DNA from: Bradyrhizobium sp. WSM1743
GTDB lineage: Bacteria > Pseudomonadota > Alphaproteobacteria > Rhizobiales > Xanthobacteraceae
Assembly: GCF_000473065.1 (NCBI RefSeq)
Contig: NZ_AXAZ01000057.1
Coordinates: 6,085 to 56,121, forward strand
Length of the DNA: 50,037 nt
Direction of reading: 5' to 3'
The position numbers and the translations under genes are program-made. Position 1 is the stretch's first letter, and the number at the start of each line of letters is the position of its first letter. Shown one piece after another: positions 25,557 through 35,133 of this stretch. Below the pieces are notes generated by a model. The model did not search any database, was not told the DNA's origin, and worked only from the letters and a program-made list of their open reading frames with translations.

Positions 25557-27641
25557 TCAGGCGACCGCTTTCCTGATCCAGACCTTGTTGTCGTGGAACG
25601 CGGCCCCGCCGATCGGAGCGATCGTGTCCGCGCCCGTCAGCATGTTGATGCCGCGACCGCCGATATGGCCCTTGTTCGGGTGAACGGATTCGGCGATCAG
25701 CACGCCGCGCCGCACGCCCTCGAACAGCGTCGCGACCAGCGTGGTCTCGCCGCGACCGTTGCCGAGCGTCACCGCATCGCCATCGGCGATGCCGAGCGCG
25801 GCCGCGTCGAGAGGATGGATCATCACGCTGGCCCGGCCCTCGCGCGCCTGCGAGGACGGCGTCTCGTTGAAGGTGGTGTTGAGGAAGCTGCGCGAGGGGC
25901 TGGTCGCGAGCCGGAATGGATGGACCTGATCGGTATGCTCGATCACCGCCCAATGGTCCGGCAGCGAGGGCATCTTGTCGAAATCGCCCATCGTCTGGCC
26001 GAACGGCGGATGTGCCCAGTCCGCCCTAAAATGGAATTTCCCGTCGGCATGGGCGAAGCCATCGAGATAGTGCGAGGTGCGGAAATCCGGTTGCAGGTCG
26101 CGCCAGATATCGGCCTCGAGGCCGGCGATATCGCCGTGATTGCTGAGCCTCAAGGTCGCGTCGATCAATTCGCGCGGCGTCATCTCGAAGCCCGGATGCT
26201 TGGCACCGAGCCGCGGCGCCAGCGCCTGCAGCAGCTCGTGGTTGGAGCGGCATTCGCCGGGCGGATCGATCAGCTTCGGGCCGACCGAGATGTGCTGGTG
26301 GCCGCCGCCGTAATAGAGATCGTCGTGCTCCATGAACATGGTCGCCGGCAGCACGATGTCGGCCATCTCGGCCGTCTCGGTCATGAACTGCTCGTGCACC
26401 GCGACGAACAGGTCCTCGCGCGCAAAGCCCTGCCGCACCAGCGCCTGCTCCGGCGCGACCGTCATCGGGTTGGTGTTCTGGATCAGCATCGCCTTGACCG
26501 GGCCCTTGCCCTGCAGAGCTTCGGCATCGCCAGTGAGGATGCGTCCGATCTGCGACTGGTCGAGCGCGCGCGTCGACTTGTCGATGGCATCGTGGCCCTC
26601 GATGATGGATTCATTAAAATGCCACAGCGCGTAATTATTGAAGAAGGCTCCGCCGCCTTCATACTGCCAGGCGCCGGTCACCGCGGGAATGCACAGCGCC
26701 GCATGCATCTGTGTCGCGCCGTTGCGCGAGCGGGTGAAGCCGTAACCGAGACGGAGGAAGGTCCGCTTGGTCTCGCCGACGGCCTTGGCGAAGGCCTCGA
26801 TCTCCGACACCGGGACGCCGCAGATGGCCGACGCCCATTCCGGGGTGCGCGTCTTCAGATGCGCCTCGAGCTCGGCCGGGCAGTCGGTGTATTTGTCCAT
26901 GTAAGCGCGGTCGGCATAGCCGTCGCGGAACAGGACATGCATGACGCCGCAGGCGAAGGCGCCGTCGGTGCCCGGACGCAGGATGATCTTGATGTCGGCC
27001 TGCTTCATGGTCTCGTTGTCGTAGATGTCGATCGCCGCGATCTTCGCGCCGCGCTCCTTGCGGGCGCGGGAGGCGTGCGTCATCACGTTGACCTGGGTGT
27101 TGACGGGATTGGTGCCCCAGATCACGACGAGATCGGACAGCGCCATCTCGCGCGGATCGACGCCGGCGATCTTGCCGGTGCCGATCGCAAAGCCGATGCG
27201 CGCGACATTGGCGCAGATGGTCTGATAGAACCGCGAATACTTTTTCACATGGGTGAGGCGGTTAAGGCCGTCGCGCATCACGAGGCCCATCGTGCCGGCG
27301 TAGTAATAGGGCCAGATCGATTCCGCACCGAACTCCCGCTCCGCCTGATTAAACCGCTCCGCGATCTCGTCGAGCGCCTCGTCCCACGAGATGCGCGCGA
27401 ACTGGCCAGAGCCTTTCGGCCCAATGCGGCGCATCGGAAATGTCACCCGCTCGGGGTGATGGATGCGCTCGGCATAGCGGGCGACCTTGGCGCAGACGAC
27501 GCCGGCCGTATAGGTCTGCTTTTTCGAACCGCGGACACGGCCAATGCTGCGGCCCTCCACGACCTCGACGTCGAGGGCGCAGGCCGAGGGGCAATCATGC
27601 GGACAGGTCGAATGGCGGATTTCGATGGCGTGCTGGTTCAT
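25557..27641 (-). CDS. Molybdopterin-dependent oxidoreductase (DMSO reductase superfamily)
   Basis: A 694-residue enzyme. The N-terminal cluster motif STCPHDCPSACALDVEVVEG with the later VCAKVARYAERIHHP segment binds a 4Fe-4S cluster. The molybdopterin body follows (WDEALDEIAERF, YYYAGTMGLVMRD, VIWGTNPVNTQVNVMTHA) with a C-terminal dinucleotide-binding barrel (VMIHPLDAAALGIADGDAVT). There is no twin-arginine signal, so it is cytoplasmic. It probably acts on an organic substrate rather than on nitrate. The ribosome-binding site before 27641 is weak. It precedes an enoyl-CoA hydratase and is divergent from a Bug receptor gene. Confidence 0.9.
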   Translation of the reverse strand: MNQHAIEIRHSTCPHDCPSACALDVEVVEGRSIGRVRGSKKQTYTAGVVCAKVARYAERIHHPERVTFPMRRIGPKGSGQFARISWDEALDEIAERFNQAEREFGAESIWPYYYAGTMGLVMRDGLNRLTHVKKYSRFYQTICANVARIGFAIGTGKIAGVDPREMALSDLVVIWGTNPVNTQVNVMTHASRARKERGAKIAAIDIYDNETMKQADIKIILRPGTDGAFACGVMHVLFRDGYADRAYMDKYTDCPAELEAHLKTRTPEWASAICGVPVSEIEAFAKAVGETKRTFLRLGYGFTRSRNGATQMHAALCIPAVTGAWQYEGGGAFFNNYALWHFNESIIEGHDAIDKSTRALDQSQIGRILTGDAEALQGKGPVKAMLIQNTNPMTVAPEQALVRQGFAREDLFVAVHEQFMTETAEMADIVLPATMFMEHDDLYYGGGHQHISVGPKLIDPPGECRSNHELLQALAPRLGAKHPGFEMTPRELIDATLRLSNHGDIAGLEADIWRDLQPDFRTSHYLDGFAHADGKFHFRADWAHPPFGQTMGDFDKMPSLPDHWAVIEHTDQVHPFRLATSPSRSFLNTTFNETPSSQAREGRASVMIHPLDAAALGIADGDAVTLGNGRGETTLVATLFEGVRRGVLIAESVHPNKGHIGGRGINMLTGADTIAPIGGAAFHDNKVWIRKAVA

Positions 27642-27874
27642 GGCCCAGTTCGTAACATCAAAATACCAGCCAGCCGAGCGCATTTATCCGGCAATGCCCA
27701 TGCGATTTGCTCAAAGCACACGCGCCGCAGGTTCCTGCTGCGACCGCGAAATGCGGACCGCCACACCGAGAGCCACCCGGCATTCCCGGCGCAATCGCTG
27801 TTGTGAGGCGTCGACAGTCCCCATTCCCTGCCGCTACAGTGCCGGCCAACAAGAACGACATCAGGGAGGTGGGC

Positions 27875-28848
27875 ATGACAGCCCGAAGCTTCATGCTGGC
27901 ACTCACCGCCGGCCTGCTCGCTGCATTCTCCGCACCCCCCTCTTTCGCACAGGATTATCCCAACCGCGCGGTTCGGATCGTGGTGCCCTTTGGCGCCGGT
28001 GGGCCGGCGGACGTCGCGGCCCGGCTGACCGGCAACGTGCTCCAGGAGAGCTTTGGCCAGCCCTTCGTGATCGAGAACCGCACCGGCGCCGGCGGCGTTA
28101 TCGGCACCGTGGAAGCTGCGAAATCGCCGGCCGACGGCTACACGCTGCTGATGATGTCCAACACCCAGACCGCAAATGAATCGCTGCTGACGCCGGACAA
28201 GCGCAAATACGAGCTGATGCGCGACCTCGCGCCGATCGCGCCGGTGAACTCTTCCGACCTCGTCATCGTGGTGAACCCGGCTGTTCCGGCGAAGACGCTG
28301 CCGGAGTTCATCGCGCTCGCCAGATCGCAGCCGGACAAGCTGAACTACGCCTCGTCCGGCCAGGGCACGCCCTACCACATGGCCGGCGAGCTGTTCAAAG
28401 CCATGGCCGGCGTCAACATCGTCCACGTGCCCTACCGCAACAGCGGCGAAGCCCGCAGCGGCGTGATCGGCGGGCAGGTGCAGATGATGATCGACGCGGT
28501 GCCGGCGATGCCCCGAATGTCGCCGAGAACCAGGTCCGCGCACTCGCGACCACGGGCAAGCAGCGCTCGGCTGTGCTGCCGAACGTGCCGACCGCGATCG
28601 AAGCCGGCGTCCCCGGCTATGAGGCGACGATCTGGCTCGGCCTGATGGCGCCCGCGGGCACGCCAAAACCTGTCATCGACAAGCTCAATGCCGCCGTGAA
28701 CGCAATGGTGAAGCGACCCGACATCGTCAAGCTCTGGACCGAGCAAGGTGCCGTGCCCATGTCGATGACACCGGAGGAATTCGACAAATTCCTGCGCGGG
28801 GACATCGAGAAATGGGCAGATGTCGTCAAGAAGTTCGACAAGTCCTGA
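27875..28848 (+). pseudogene. Bug/TctC-family receptor with a single frameshift
   Basis: The gene starts with a signal peptide (MTARSFMLALTAGLLAAFSA then SFAQDYPNRAVRI) behind GGGAGGT and reads as a normal Bug periplasmic receptor to about 28510. There a base is missing: GCGATG-CCCCGAATGTC where the family frame needs GCGATG-GCCCCGAATGTC. The rest of the family sequence (VLPNVPTAIEAGVPGYEATI ... FDKFLRGDIEKWADVVKKF) continues in the next frame to a stop at 28848. With the base restored the product is 324 residues, the usual size. Either a recent pseudogene or a sequencing error. It precedes the molybdenum hydroxylase genes. Confidence 0.85.
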
Positions 28849-28861
28849 GGCCATACTGCTC

Positions 28862-29332
28862 ATGCCCTCCCTTCAATTCCGCCTCAACGGCGCAGCGATC
28901 GCCTTGGACGCTGATCCGGACCAGATGCTGCTCGATGTGCTGCGCGGCCGGCTCGGCATCACCGGTCCGCATTTCGGCTGCGGCGCCGGTGAGTGCGGCG
29001 CCTGTCATGTCATGGTCGATGACCGCGCGATGGCCTCCTGCGACATGCCGATGTGGTCGGTCGAGAACAAGGATGTCGTCACGCTGGAGGGCCTCGGCAC
29101 GGCAGAACGGCCGCATCCGCTGCAACGTGCCTTCATCTCCGAACAGGCGATGCAATGCGGCTATTGCGTCGCCGGAATTCTCATCAGTGCAGCGGCGCTG
29201 CTGAAACGCAATCCGTCGCCGACGGAGGCCGAGGTCAGAGCGGCGCTCGATCGCGATCTGTGCCGCTGCGGATCGCATAACCGCATGGTCCGCGCGGTGC
29301 TGCGGGCGGCCTCTGAGATGGCTGCGCCATGA
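28862..29332 (+). CDS. 2Fe-2S subunit of a molybdenum hydroxylase (XDH/CoxS-like)
   Basis: A 156-residue subunit. The plant-type 2Fe-2S motif CGAGECGACHVM is at about residue 40. The second cluster has QCGYCVAGILISAAALL and DLCRCGSHNRMVRAV. This is the two-cluster design of the small subunits of isoquinoline 1-oxidoreductase, nicotinate dehydrogenase and aldehyde dehydrogenase. It passes electrons from the molybdenum centre of the large subunit encoded next. The stop overlaps the next start (ATGA). The start at 28862 follows the Bug gene by 13 bases. Confidence 0.92.
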   Translation: MPSLQFRLNGAAIALDADPDQMLLDVLRGRLGITGPHFGCGAGECGACHVMVDDRAMASCDMPMWSVENKDVVTLEGLGTAERPHPLQRAFISEQAMQCGYCVAGILISAAALLKRNPSPTEAEVRAALDRDLCRCGSHNRMVRAVLRAASEMAAP

Positions 29333-31455
29333 CCTCCCCCGCCCAGAAACTCCCGGTCAGCCTCGCGGCCAATCCGAGGCTGTCGTCCTGGGTGAGGTTC
29401 ACGGGCGAAGGCCGCTTGGCGATCTCGCCCGGCAAGGTCGAGATCGGCCAGGGCATCGTCACGGCGCTGGCGCAGATCGCCGCGGACGAGCTCGACGTCG
29501 ATATCGGGCGCATCGAGATGATCCGTGCCTCGACGGCGACCAGCCCGAACGAAGGCGTCACGTCAGGCAGCCTTTCGACCCAGCAATCCGGCCGCGCGCT
29601 CCGACACGTCTGTGCCGAGGTGCGGCAACGTTTCCTCGCTGCTGCGTCGGAGCGTCTCGGTATCGATGCGGCGTCACTGAATGTCGATGACGGCACAATC
29701 TCGGGTCCCGGCAATGTCAGGACCAGCTATTGGGAGCTGGCTGGCGAGGTTTCTCTTGATCACGAAGCCACGGCGGCCGCGACACCGAAGAGCGCTATGA
29801 AGCGCGCCCTCGCCGGACGTTCGGTCCCGCGGGTCGACATTCCCGACAAGGTGTTCGCGCGGCCGCGCTTCATCCACGACTGTGCGCCGCCCGGCCTGCT
29901 GCACGGACGCGTGCTACGGCCCGATGTCTCGCGCGCCAAATTGATTGCCCTCGATGAAACGGCGGCGCGTGCGGTCCCCGGCCTCCTCGCAATCGTCCGC
30001 GACGGCGGCTTTGCCGGCGTCGTTGCCGACAGCGAGGCTGCGGCGGACGCCGCGCTCAAGGCTTTGCGCGAGGGCGCGACATGGTCGGCCGGCGAGCCGC
30101 TGCCCGATGAAGACGATATCGCAGGCTTCCTGAAAAGCCAGCCGGTCGAAACGACCATCATCGACGCCAGGCCGGCAACGGCGGCACGCGAGCCCGCTCA
30201 AACCCTCCGCCGGCAATACACCCGTCCCTACATTGCCCATGCCTCGATCGCACCCTCCTGCGCCATGGCCAAATGGGACGTCGATCATGTCCATGTCTGG
30301 ACGCACAGCCAGGGCGTCTACCTGCTGCGCGCCGACCTCGCCATCGTGCTGAAGCTGCCGGCAGAAAACATTGTCGTCGAGCACATGGAGGGCGCCGGCT
30401 GCTACGGGCACAATGCCGCCGACGACGTCGCGCTCGATGCGGTGCTGCTGGCGAGAGCCGCCGGCGGCCGTCCGGTGCGGGTGCAGTGGTCGCGCCACGA
30501 CGAGATGAGCCACGCGCCGTTTGGCGCGGCGATGGCCATCGAGATCGAGGCCGACCTCGATGCGGACAACGAGATTGTCGGCTGGCGCCATGCGATCTGG
30601 AGCAACGGTCACGCCGCCAGGCCGGGACGCGCGGCACAGCCGGCGCTGCTTGCCGCGACTGAGATCGAGAACCCTCATCCGCGTATGATCTCGACCAATC
30701 CACCGGCCGCGAATGGCGGCGGCGGCGATCGCAACTCTGTGCCGCTCTATGATTTTCCAGCCTGGACGATCACGAGCCACCGGCTGCTGACGATGCCGGT
30801 GCGCACCTCAGCGCTGCGGACTCTCGGCGCGCAAGGCAATGTGTTCGCCATCGAATCCTTGATCGACGAGATCGCCTCCCTGCGGGGCGAGGACCCGATC
30901 GCATTCCGCTTGCGCCATCTGCGCGATGAACGGGCGAAGGATGTGATCCGCGCCGCAGCGCGACGCGCGCAGTGGAAGCCGCAGAAGCAGGCCGGCATCG
31001 GTCACGGCGCCGGCTTTGCGCGCTACAAGAACACGGGGGCCTATTGCGCCGCGATTGCCGAAATCGAGGGGGCCGACGACATCCGCGTCAATCGGTTGAC
31101 GCTCGCGATCGATGTCGGCGAGGCCATCAATCCTGATGGCGTCATCAACCAGATCGAGGGCGGCGCGATCCAGGCAACGAGCTGGGTGCTGAAGGAACGG
31201 GTCCGCTTCGACCGCACCCGCATCACCTCGGCCACATGGACGGACTATCCGATCCTGACCTTCGGCGAGGTGCCGGCGGTGGACGTCGAGATCATCCAGC
31301 GGCCGGAGATCGAGCCGGTCGGCGCCGGTGAGGCCGCGCACGGCCCGGTGACGGCAGCGATCGCCAACGCCGTATTCGATTGCCTCGGCGTGCGCGTGCG
31401 TGACCTGCCGATCACGCGCGACAGGATCATTGCAGCCATGGAGCTCGCATCGTGA
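29329..31455 (+). CDS. Molybdopterin-binding subunit of a molybdenum hydroxylase (xanthine dehydrogenase family)
   Basis: A 708-residue large subunit without signal peptide. It opens like IorB/NicB-type proteins (LSSWVRFTGEGRLAISPGKV, IGQGIVTALAQIAADEL). Molybdopterin contacts include MEGAGCYGHNAADDVALDA and VRVQWSRHDEMSHAPFG. The catalytic glutamate lies in PVGAGEAAHGPVTAAIANAV near the C-terminus. Together with the 2Fe-2S subunit it should hydroxylate a carbon next to nitrogen or an aldehyde carbon in a small heterocycle or aldehyde. No FAD subunit is encoded here, so cytochrome c or a similar acceptor is likely. It overlaps its neighbours by four bases on both sides. Confidence 0.9.
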   Translation: MTSPAQKLPVSLAANPRLSSWVRFTGEGRLAISPGKVEIGQGIVTALAQIAADELDVDIGRIEMIRASTATSPNEGVTSGSLSTQQSGRALRHVCAEVRQRFLAAASERLGIDAASLNVDDGTISGPGNVRTSYWELAGEVSLDHEATAAATPKSAMKRALAGRSVPRVDIPDKVFARPRFIHDCAPPGLLHGRVLRPDVSRAKLIALDETAARAVPGLLAIVRDGGFAGVVADSEAAADAALKALREGATWSAGEPLPDEDDIAGFLKSQPVETTIIDARPATAAREPAQTLRRQYTRPYIAHASIAPSCAMAKWDVDHVHVWTHSQGVYLLRADLAIVLKLPAENIVVEHMEGAGCYGHNAADDVALDAVLLARAAGGRPVRVQWSRHDEMSHAPFGAAMAIEIEADLDADNEIVGWRHAIWSNGHAARPGRAAQPALLAATEIENPHPRMISTNPPAANGGGGDRNSVPLYDFPAWTITSHRLLTMPVRTSALRTLGAQGNVFAIESLIDEIASLRGEDPIAFRLRHLRDERAKDVIRAAARRAQWKPQKQAGIGHGAGFARYKNTGAYCAAIAEIEGADDIRVNRLTLAIDVGEAINPDGVINQIEGGAIQATSWVLKERVRFDRTRITSATWTDYPILTFGEVPAVDVEIIQRPEIEPVGAGEAAHGPVTAAIANAVFDCLGVRVRDLPITRDRIIAAMELAS

Positions 31456-32150
31456 CGACAGTGACCATTCTGAGCGGCGGCGCGGCGCAAGGCTTGGTGC
31501 GCGGTCTCACCGATGCCTTCAAGGCGCAGACCGGCCTCAGTATCGACGGCGAATTCGGCGCGGTCGGCATCATGGCCGACAGGCTGCGTGCGGGAGCACC
31601 GGCCGACCTCGTGATCCTGACGCAGGCGCTGCTTGCAAAGCTCGCCGAGGAGAAGCTCGTCGTTGCCTCCTCGATCGCGGATGTCGGCCGGGTCGAGACC
31701 GCACTGGCAGTCCGCAGCCGCGATCCCATGGTGGCGGTGAAGACCGAAGCCGATTTGCGCGATGTGCTGCGGTCCGCGGACGCCATCTACGTCCCGGACA
31801 CGAAGGCGTCGACCGCGGGCCAGCACGTCGCAAAAGTGCTGGATCAGCTGGGCATCGCCTATGAGGTCGCCTCGCGCCTGAAAATATTTCCGAACGGCGC
31901 GACGGCGATGCGTGAGCTTGCGGCCTCCACTGCGCAAAGGCCGATCGGATGCACCCAGGCCACCGAGATCATCGCCACCCACGGCATCGCGCTGTCGGGA
32001 TCATTACCTCCGGGATGCGAGCTCGTGACGATGTACACAGCGGGCGTGACTACGCACGCCGCGTATCCAAAGGAGGCCGCTGCGCTGGTCGCGCTACTGA
32101 CCGGCGCAGACCGGAAGGAACTGCGCCAGCGCGTGGGCTTTGCCGGCTAA
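31452..32150 (+). CDS. ModA-like molybdate-binding family protein without signal peptide
   Basis: A 232-residue protein with the periplasmic-binding fold of ModA: TILSGGAAQGLVRGLTDAFK, GAVGIMADRLRAGAPADLVI and a closing LVALLTGADRKELRQRVGFA. Unlike transported ModA it begins directly with the first strand and has no secretion signal. The GTG start overlaps the hydroxylase stop (GTGA), so it is translationally coupled to a molybdenum enzyme. It may be a cytoplasmic molybdate or cofactor-handling protein dedicated to this enzyme, or a binding protein for the enzyme's substrate. It ends the operon. Confidence 0.8.
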   Translation: MTTVTILSGGAAQGLVRGLTDAFKAQTGLSIDGEFGAVGIMADRLRAGAPADLVILTQALLAKLAEEKLVVASSIADVGRVETALAVRSRDPMVAVKTEADLRDVLRSADAIYVPDTKASTAGQHVAKVLDQLGIAYEVASRLKIFPNGATAMRELAASTAQRPIGCTQATEIIATHGIALSGSLPPGCELVTMYTAGVTTHAAYPKEAAALVALLTGADRKELRQRVGFAG

Positions 32151-32196
32151 AACGGGATGAGACGAGGCTCGATAGCTGCGACGGCGGAGGTAGGCT

Positions 32197-32392
32197 ACCT
32201 CTCCCGCCTGCAGGCGGGAGAGGGTTGGGGAGAGGGTGCTTCCGCAACGGGACAATCCCGTACAGGAGAGAGCCCTCACCCGGCGCTTCGCCATAGCCGA
32301 GGCTTTGCCTCGGCGTCTTTTGAGATGACGGCCGCCGGAGGCGGCCTACGCCTCTCCCGCAAGCGGGAGAGGTGAACGAGCCCGCGGCAATT
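32197..32392. repeat. Intergenic hairpin repeat, copy 2
   Basis: CTCTCCCGCCTGCAGGCGGGAGAGG on one side and CTCTCCCGCAAGCGGGAGAGG near 32351 frame a mosaic element with AGCCCTCACCCGGCGC inside. It belongs to the same family as the elements at 3451 and 37229 and lies between two convergent genes. The tail AGCCCGCGGCAAT is shared with copy 3. Confidence 0.75.
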
Positions 32393-32403
32393 GAGACGCC
32401 GCC

Positions 32404-33210
32404 CTATTTGTGCAACTGGGTAAGGCCGGTCGGCGGGCCATCGACTGCGGTCCAGCCGCCATCGACGAACAACGTGCTGCCGCTGACATAGCTCGCGGCG
32501 TCCGAGGCGAGGTAGGCGACGGCGGTCGCGACCTCGTCGGCGCTGCTCCAGCGATTGAACACGGTGTGGCCGGCGTAGAGATTATAGATGTCGGGTCGCT
32601 GCTTGAACGGGCCGGTCAGCGCGGTCTCGGCGATGCTCGGCGCGATCGCGTTGACGCGCACGCCGGCATGGCCGACCTCGGAGGCAAAACCCTTCACCAA
32701 AAGGCCGATTGCCGCCTTGGTCGAGCCGTAGATGCCGAGGCCCGGCTCGATGGTCACCGCGCGCACCGAGGAGCAGGCGATGATGCTGCCGCCCTTCTGC
32801 GCGACCATGATACGGCCAAAGGCCTGGAAGAACCACACCGTGCCCTTGACGTTGAGGGTGAGGACGCGATCGAGATCCTCCTCGGTGTAGTCGAGGATGG
32901 TCTTGCGGATGTTGAGCCCGGGCGTCGTTACGGCGATGTCGAGCCGCGGAAACTTCTGCATCACGGTCTTGGCGAGCGCATCGACGTCCGCAGCGCTTGC
33001 GGCGTCGCAGCTCGCTGGTTCCGCCCAGCCGCCCTTGTCGCGAATGCCGGCGGCGGTCGCCTCAGCCGCATCAAACGCGCGATCGGCGCAGACGACGCGG
33101 GCGCCGAGATCCGCAAGCGCCTCGGCCGAGGACTTGCCGATGCCGGAAGCGGCGCCAAGCACGACTGCAGTCTTGCCGGTGAGATCGAAGAGCTTGCGAT
33201 AGTCCGTCAC
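32404..33210 (-). CDS. Short-chain dehydrogenase/reductase
   Basis: A 268-residue SDR oxidoreductase. The dinucleotide loop TGKTAVVLGAASGIGKSSAE is near residue 11. The serine of the triad is in CSSVRAVT and the YxxxK motif is GIYGSTKAAIG. The C-terminal LASDAASYVSGSTLFVDGGW is standard. It likely oxidises an alcohol of the solute brought in by the adjacent TRAP transporter. It is the last gene of the minus-strand TRAP-SDR group, 22 bases after dctM. Confidence 0.92.
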   Translation of the reverse strand: MTDYRKLFDLTGKTAVVLGAASGIGKSSAEALADLGARVVCADRAFDAAEATAAGIRDKGGWAEPASCDAASAADVDALAKTVMQKFPRLDIAVTTPGLNIRKTILDYTEEDLDRVLTLNVKGTVWFFQAFGRIMVAQKGGSIIACSSVRAVTIEPGLGIYGSTKAAIGLLVKGFASEVGHAGVRVNAIAPSIAETALTGPFKQRPDIYNLYAGHTVFNRWSSADEVATAVAYLASDAASYVSGSTLFVDGGWTAVDGPPTGLTQLHK

Positions 33211-33232
33211 TTATACTGTCTCCCTGGTGCAG

Positions 33233-34525
33233 CTATCCCTTGTAGCCCATCAAGAGGCGCGGCAGCCACAGCGAGAATGCAGGGACGTAGGTCACGAACA
33301 TCAGCGCTGCGATGAGCGCAGCATAGAACGGCAGGATGGTGCGCATCACGGCACCGACCGAGATGCCGCCGATGGCACAACCCACGAACTGCGTCGTTCC
33401 GACCGGCGGCGTGTTGAGCCCGAGGGCGCAGTTGATCAGCATCAGCATGCCGAACTGCACCGGATCCATGCCCGCCTTCATCGCGATCGGAAGGAAGATC
33501 GGGGTGCAGATCAAGATGGTCGCGGCCATGTCCATGAACGTGCCGAGCACGAAGAGGATGATGTTGATGAGCAGGAATATCATCCAGGGCTGCGTCGACA
33601 CCTTGCTCATCAGGTCACCGGCGAAATCGGCGACTTCGTAAAGCCCCATCAGGTACTGGAACATGGTGGAGACGCCGATCAGCAGCAGCACCACGCCCGT
33701 CGTCTTCACCGCCTTGGCAGCGGCCCGCAGGAAGTTCTCCCAGGTCATGGTGCGGTAGATGAAGAAGGTCAGCAGGATTGTGTAGGTGACCGCGACGGCG
33801 GCGGATTCGGTTGCGGTGAAGACACCAGACAGGATGCCCGCCAGGATGATGCCGACGATCAGAAGACCCGGCAGCGCGGCCGCGAGCGAGCGGAACACCT
33901 CGGCCCAGCCCGGGAACTTGCCGGCCGGATAACCGCGCTTCACCGCGACCGCGTAGGCAGCGACCAGCATGCAGACCATCAGTACGAGCGCCGGCAGGAG
34001 ACCAGCGGCGATCAGCGCACCGATCGAGACCTTGCCGCCGGCGGCCAGCGCATAGATGATCATGTTGTGGCTGGTCGGCATCAAGGCTCCGACCAGCGAG
34101 GCATGCGTGGTGACGTTGACGGCGTAGTCGGTGTCGAACCCCTCCTTTTTCATCATCGGGATCATCACCGCGCCCATCGCCGACACGTCGGCCACAGGCG
34201 AGCCCGAGACGCCGCCGAAGAGCGTGCAGGCGACCACGTTCGACATGCCGAGCCCGCCGCGGATGTGTCCGACGAGGTTCTTGGCGAGCTGCACGATCTT
34301 GTCGGCGACGCCGCCGTGGAGCATCAGCTCACCGCTGAAGACGAAGAACGGGATGGCGAGGAAGGAGAAGATGTTCATCCCCGACATCATCTGCTGGAAG
34401 ATGACGGCGACCGGCAGCCCTTCGTAGAGGATGGTGCAGATCGCCGACAGGCCGATCGCGAAGGCGACGGGGACGCCGAGGATCAGAAAGCCGAAGAAGG
34501 TGGCGCCGAGGATGATCAGTTCCAT
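33233..34525 (-). CDS. dctM: TRAP transporter large permease (DctM)
   Basis: A 430-residue membrane protein of the DctM family, with about 12 hydrophobic segments. Landmarks are FFGFLILGVPVAFAIGLSAI at the start, ALMPTSHNMIIYALAAGGKV in the middle and NCALGLNTPPVGTTQFVGCA near the end. It catalyses sodium-dependent uptake of an organic acid delivered by DctP. It overlaps dctQ by 10 bases. Length is normal. Confidence 0.93.
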   Translation of the reverse strand: MELIILGATFFGFLILGVPVAFAIGLSAICTILYEGLPVAVIFQQMMSGMNIFSFLAIPFFVFSGELMLHGGVADKIVQLAKNLVGHIRGGLGMSNVVACTLFGGVSGSPVADVSAMGAVMIPMMKKEGFDTDYAVNVTTHASLVGALMPTSHNMIIYALAAGGKVSIGALIAAGLLPALVLMVCMLVAAYAVAVKRGYPAGKFPGWAEVFRSLAAALPGLLIVGIILAGILSGVFTATESAAVAVTYTILLTFFIYRTMTWENFLRAAAKAVKTTGVVLLLIGVSTMFQYLMGLYEVADFAGDLMSKVSTQPWMIFLLINIILFVLGTFMDMAATILICTPIFLPIAMKAGMDPVQFGMLMLINCALGLNTPPVGTTQFVGCAIGGISVGAVMRTILPFYAALIAALMFVTYVPAFSLWLPRLLMGYKG

Positions 34526-35067
34526 GAGGGGACGACCTCTTCGCCGCGCAGCAGAGCAATGATGTGCTCGATGGAAAATGAGACGATCAGGATGCCGGAG
34601 GCGATCAGCGGCACATAGCGGATGACCTCGGGAAGGCCGAGGTTGGGGATTTTCACGGTGCCGACCGAAGCCCCGAGGATCCAGCCGTTATAGGCCATCG
34701 CAATGCCGAACAAGGCGACGAGAACGTGGATCGCGATCTCGATCTTCTCCCGCACGTGATCGGGAAGCATGACCAGCAGACTGTCCATGCCGATGTGCCC
34801 GGCATCGCGCACGCCGACGGCGGCGCCGATCAGCGTGACATAGAGGATGAGGACCAGCGCCAGGTTTTCCGTCCAGGTCGGGCTGGAGTTGAGCACGTAA
34901 CGCCCGAACACCTGGTAGAAAACGATGGCGACGATGACGAGCAGGCCGGTCACGGACAGGTACATGCCAAGGCGAGCGACGGGGGCATTGATCCGCGACA
35001 GCAAGCCGGTGGACGGGCGTGCTGCTACGGCGCCTTGCTCGTGGCTTGCGACGTGTGGGTCTGTCAT
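34516..35067 (-). CDS. dctQ: TRAP transporter small permease (DctQ)
   Basis: A 183-residue protein with four membrane helices. The family features VFYQVFGRYVLNSSPTWTEN and LVLILYVTLIGAAVGVRDAG are clear. It partners with DctM, which it overlaps. A longer N-terminal tail of about 35 residues precedes the first helix. Confidence 0.9.
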   Translation of the reverse strand: MTDPHVASHEQGAVAARPSTGLLSRINAPVARLGMYLSVTGLLVIVAIVFYQVFGRYVLNSSPTWTENLALVLILYVTLIGAAVGVRDAGHIGMDSLLVMLPDHVREKIEIAIHVLVALFGIAMAYNGWILGASVGTVKIPNLGLPEVIRYVPLIASGILIVSFSIEHIIALLRGEEVVPSWN

Positions 35068-35133
35068 CCCGCGCCTCCTCGCGAGGGCCCGGTGTCACCT
35101 CGCGGCGACGCCGGACCCGGTCCCCGCCGTGTC

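Noticed and set aside
25533..27806. A 757-codon plus-strand open frame opposite the molybdopterin oxidoreductase
   Set aside because: The minus-strand gene has full family motifs; the plus frame is an Arg/His/Asp-rich antisense reading.
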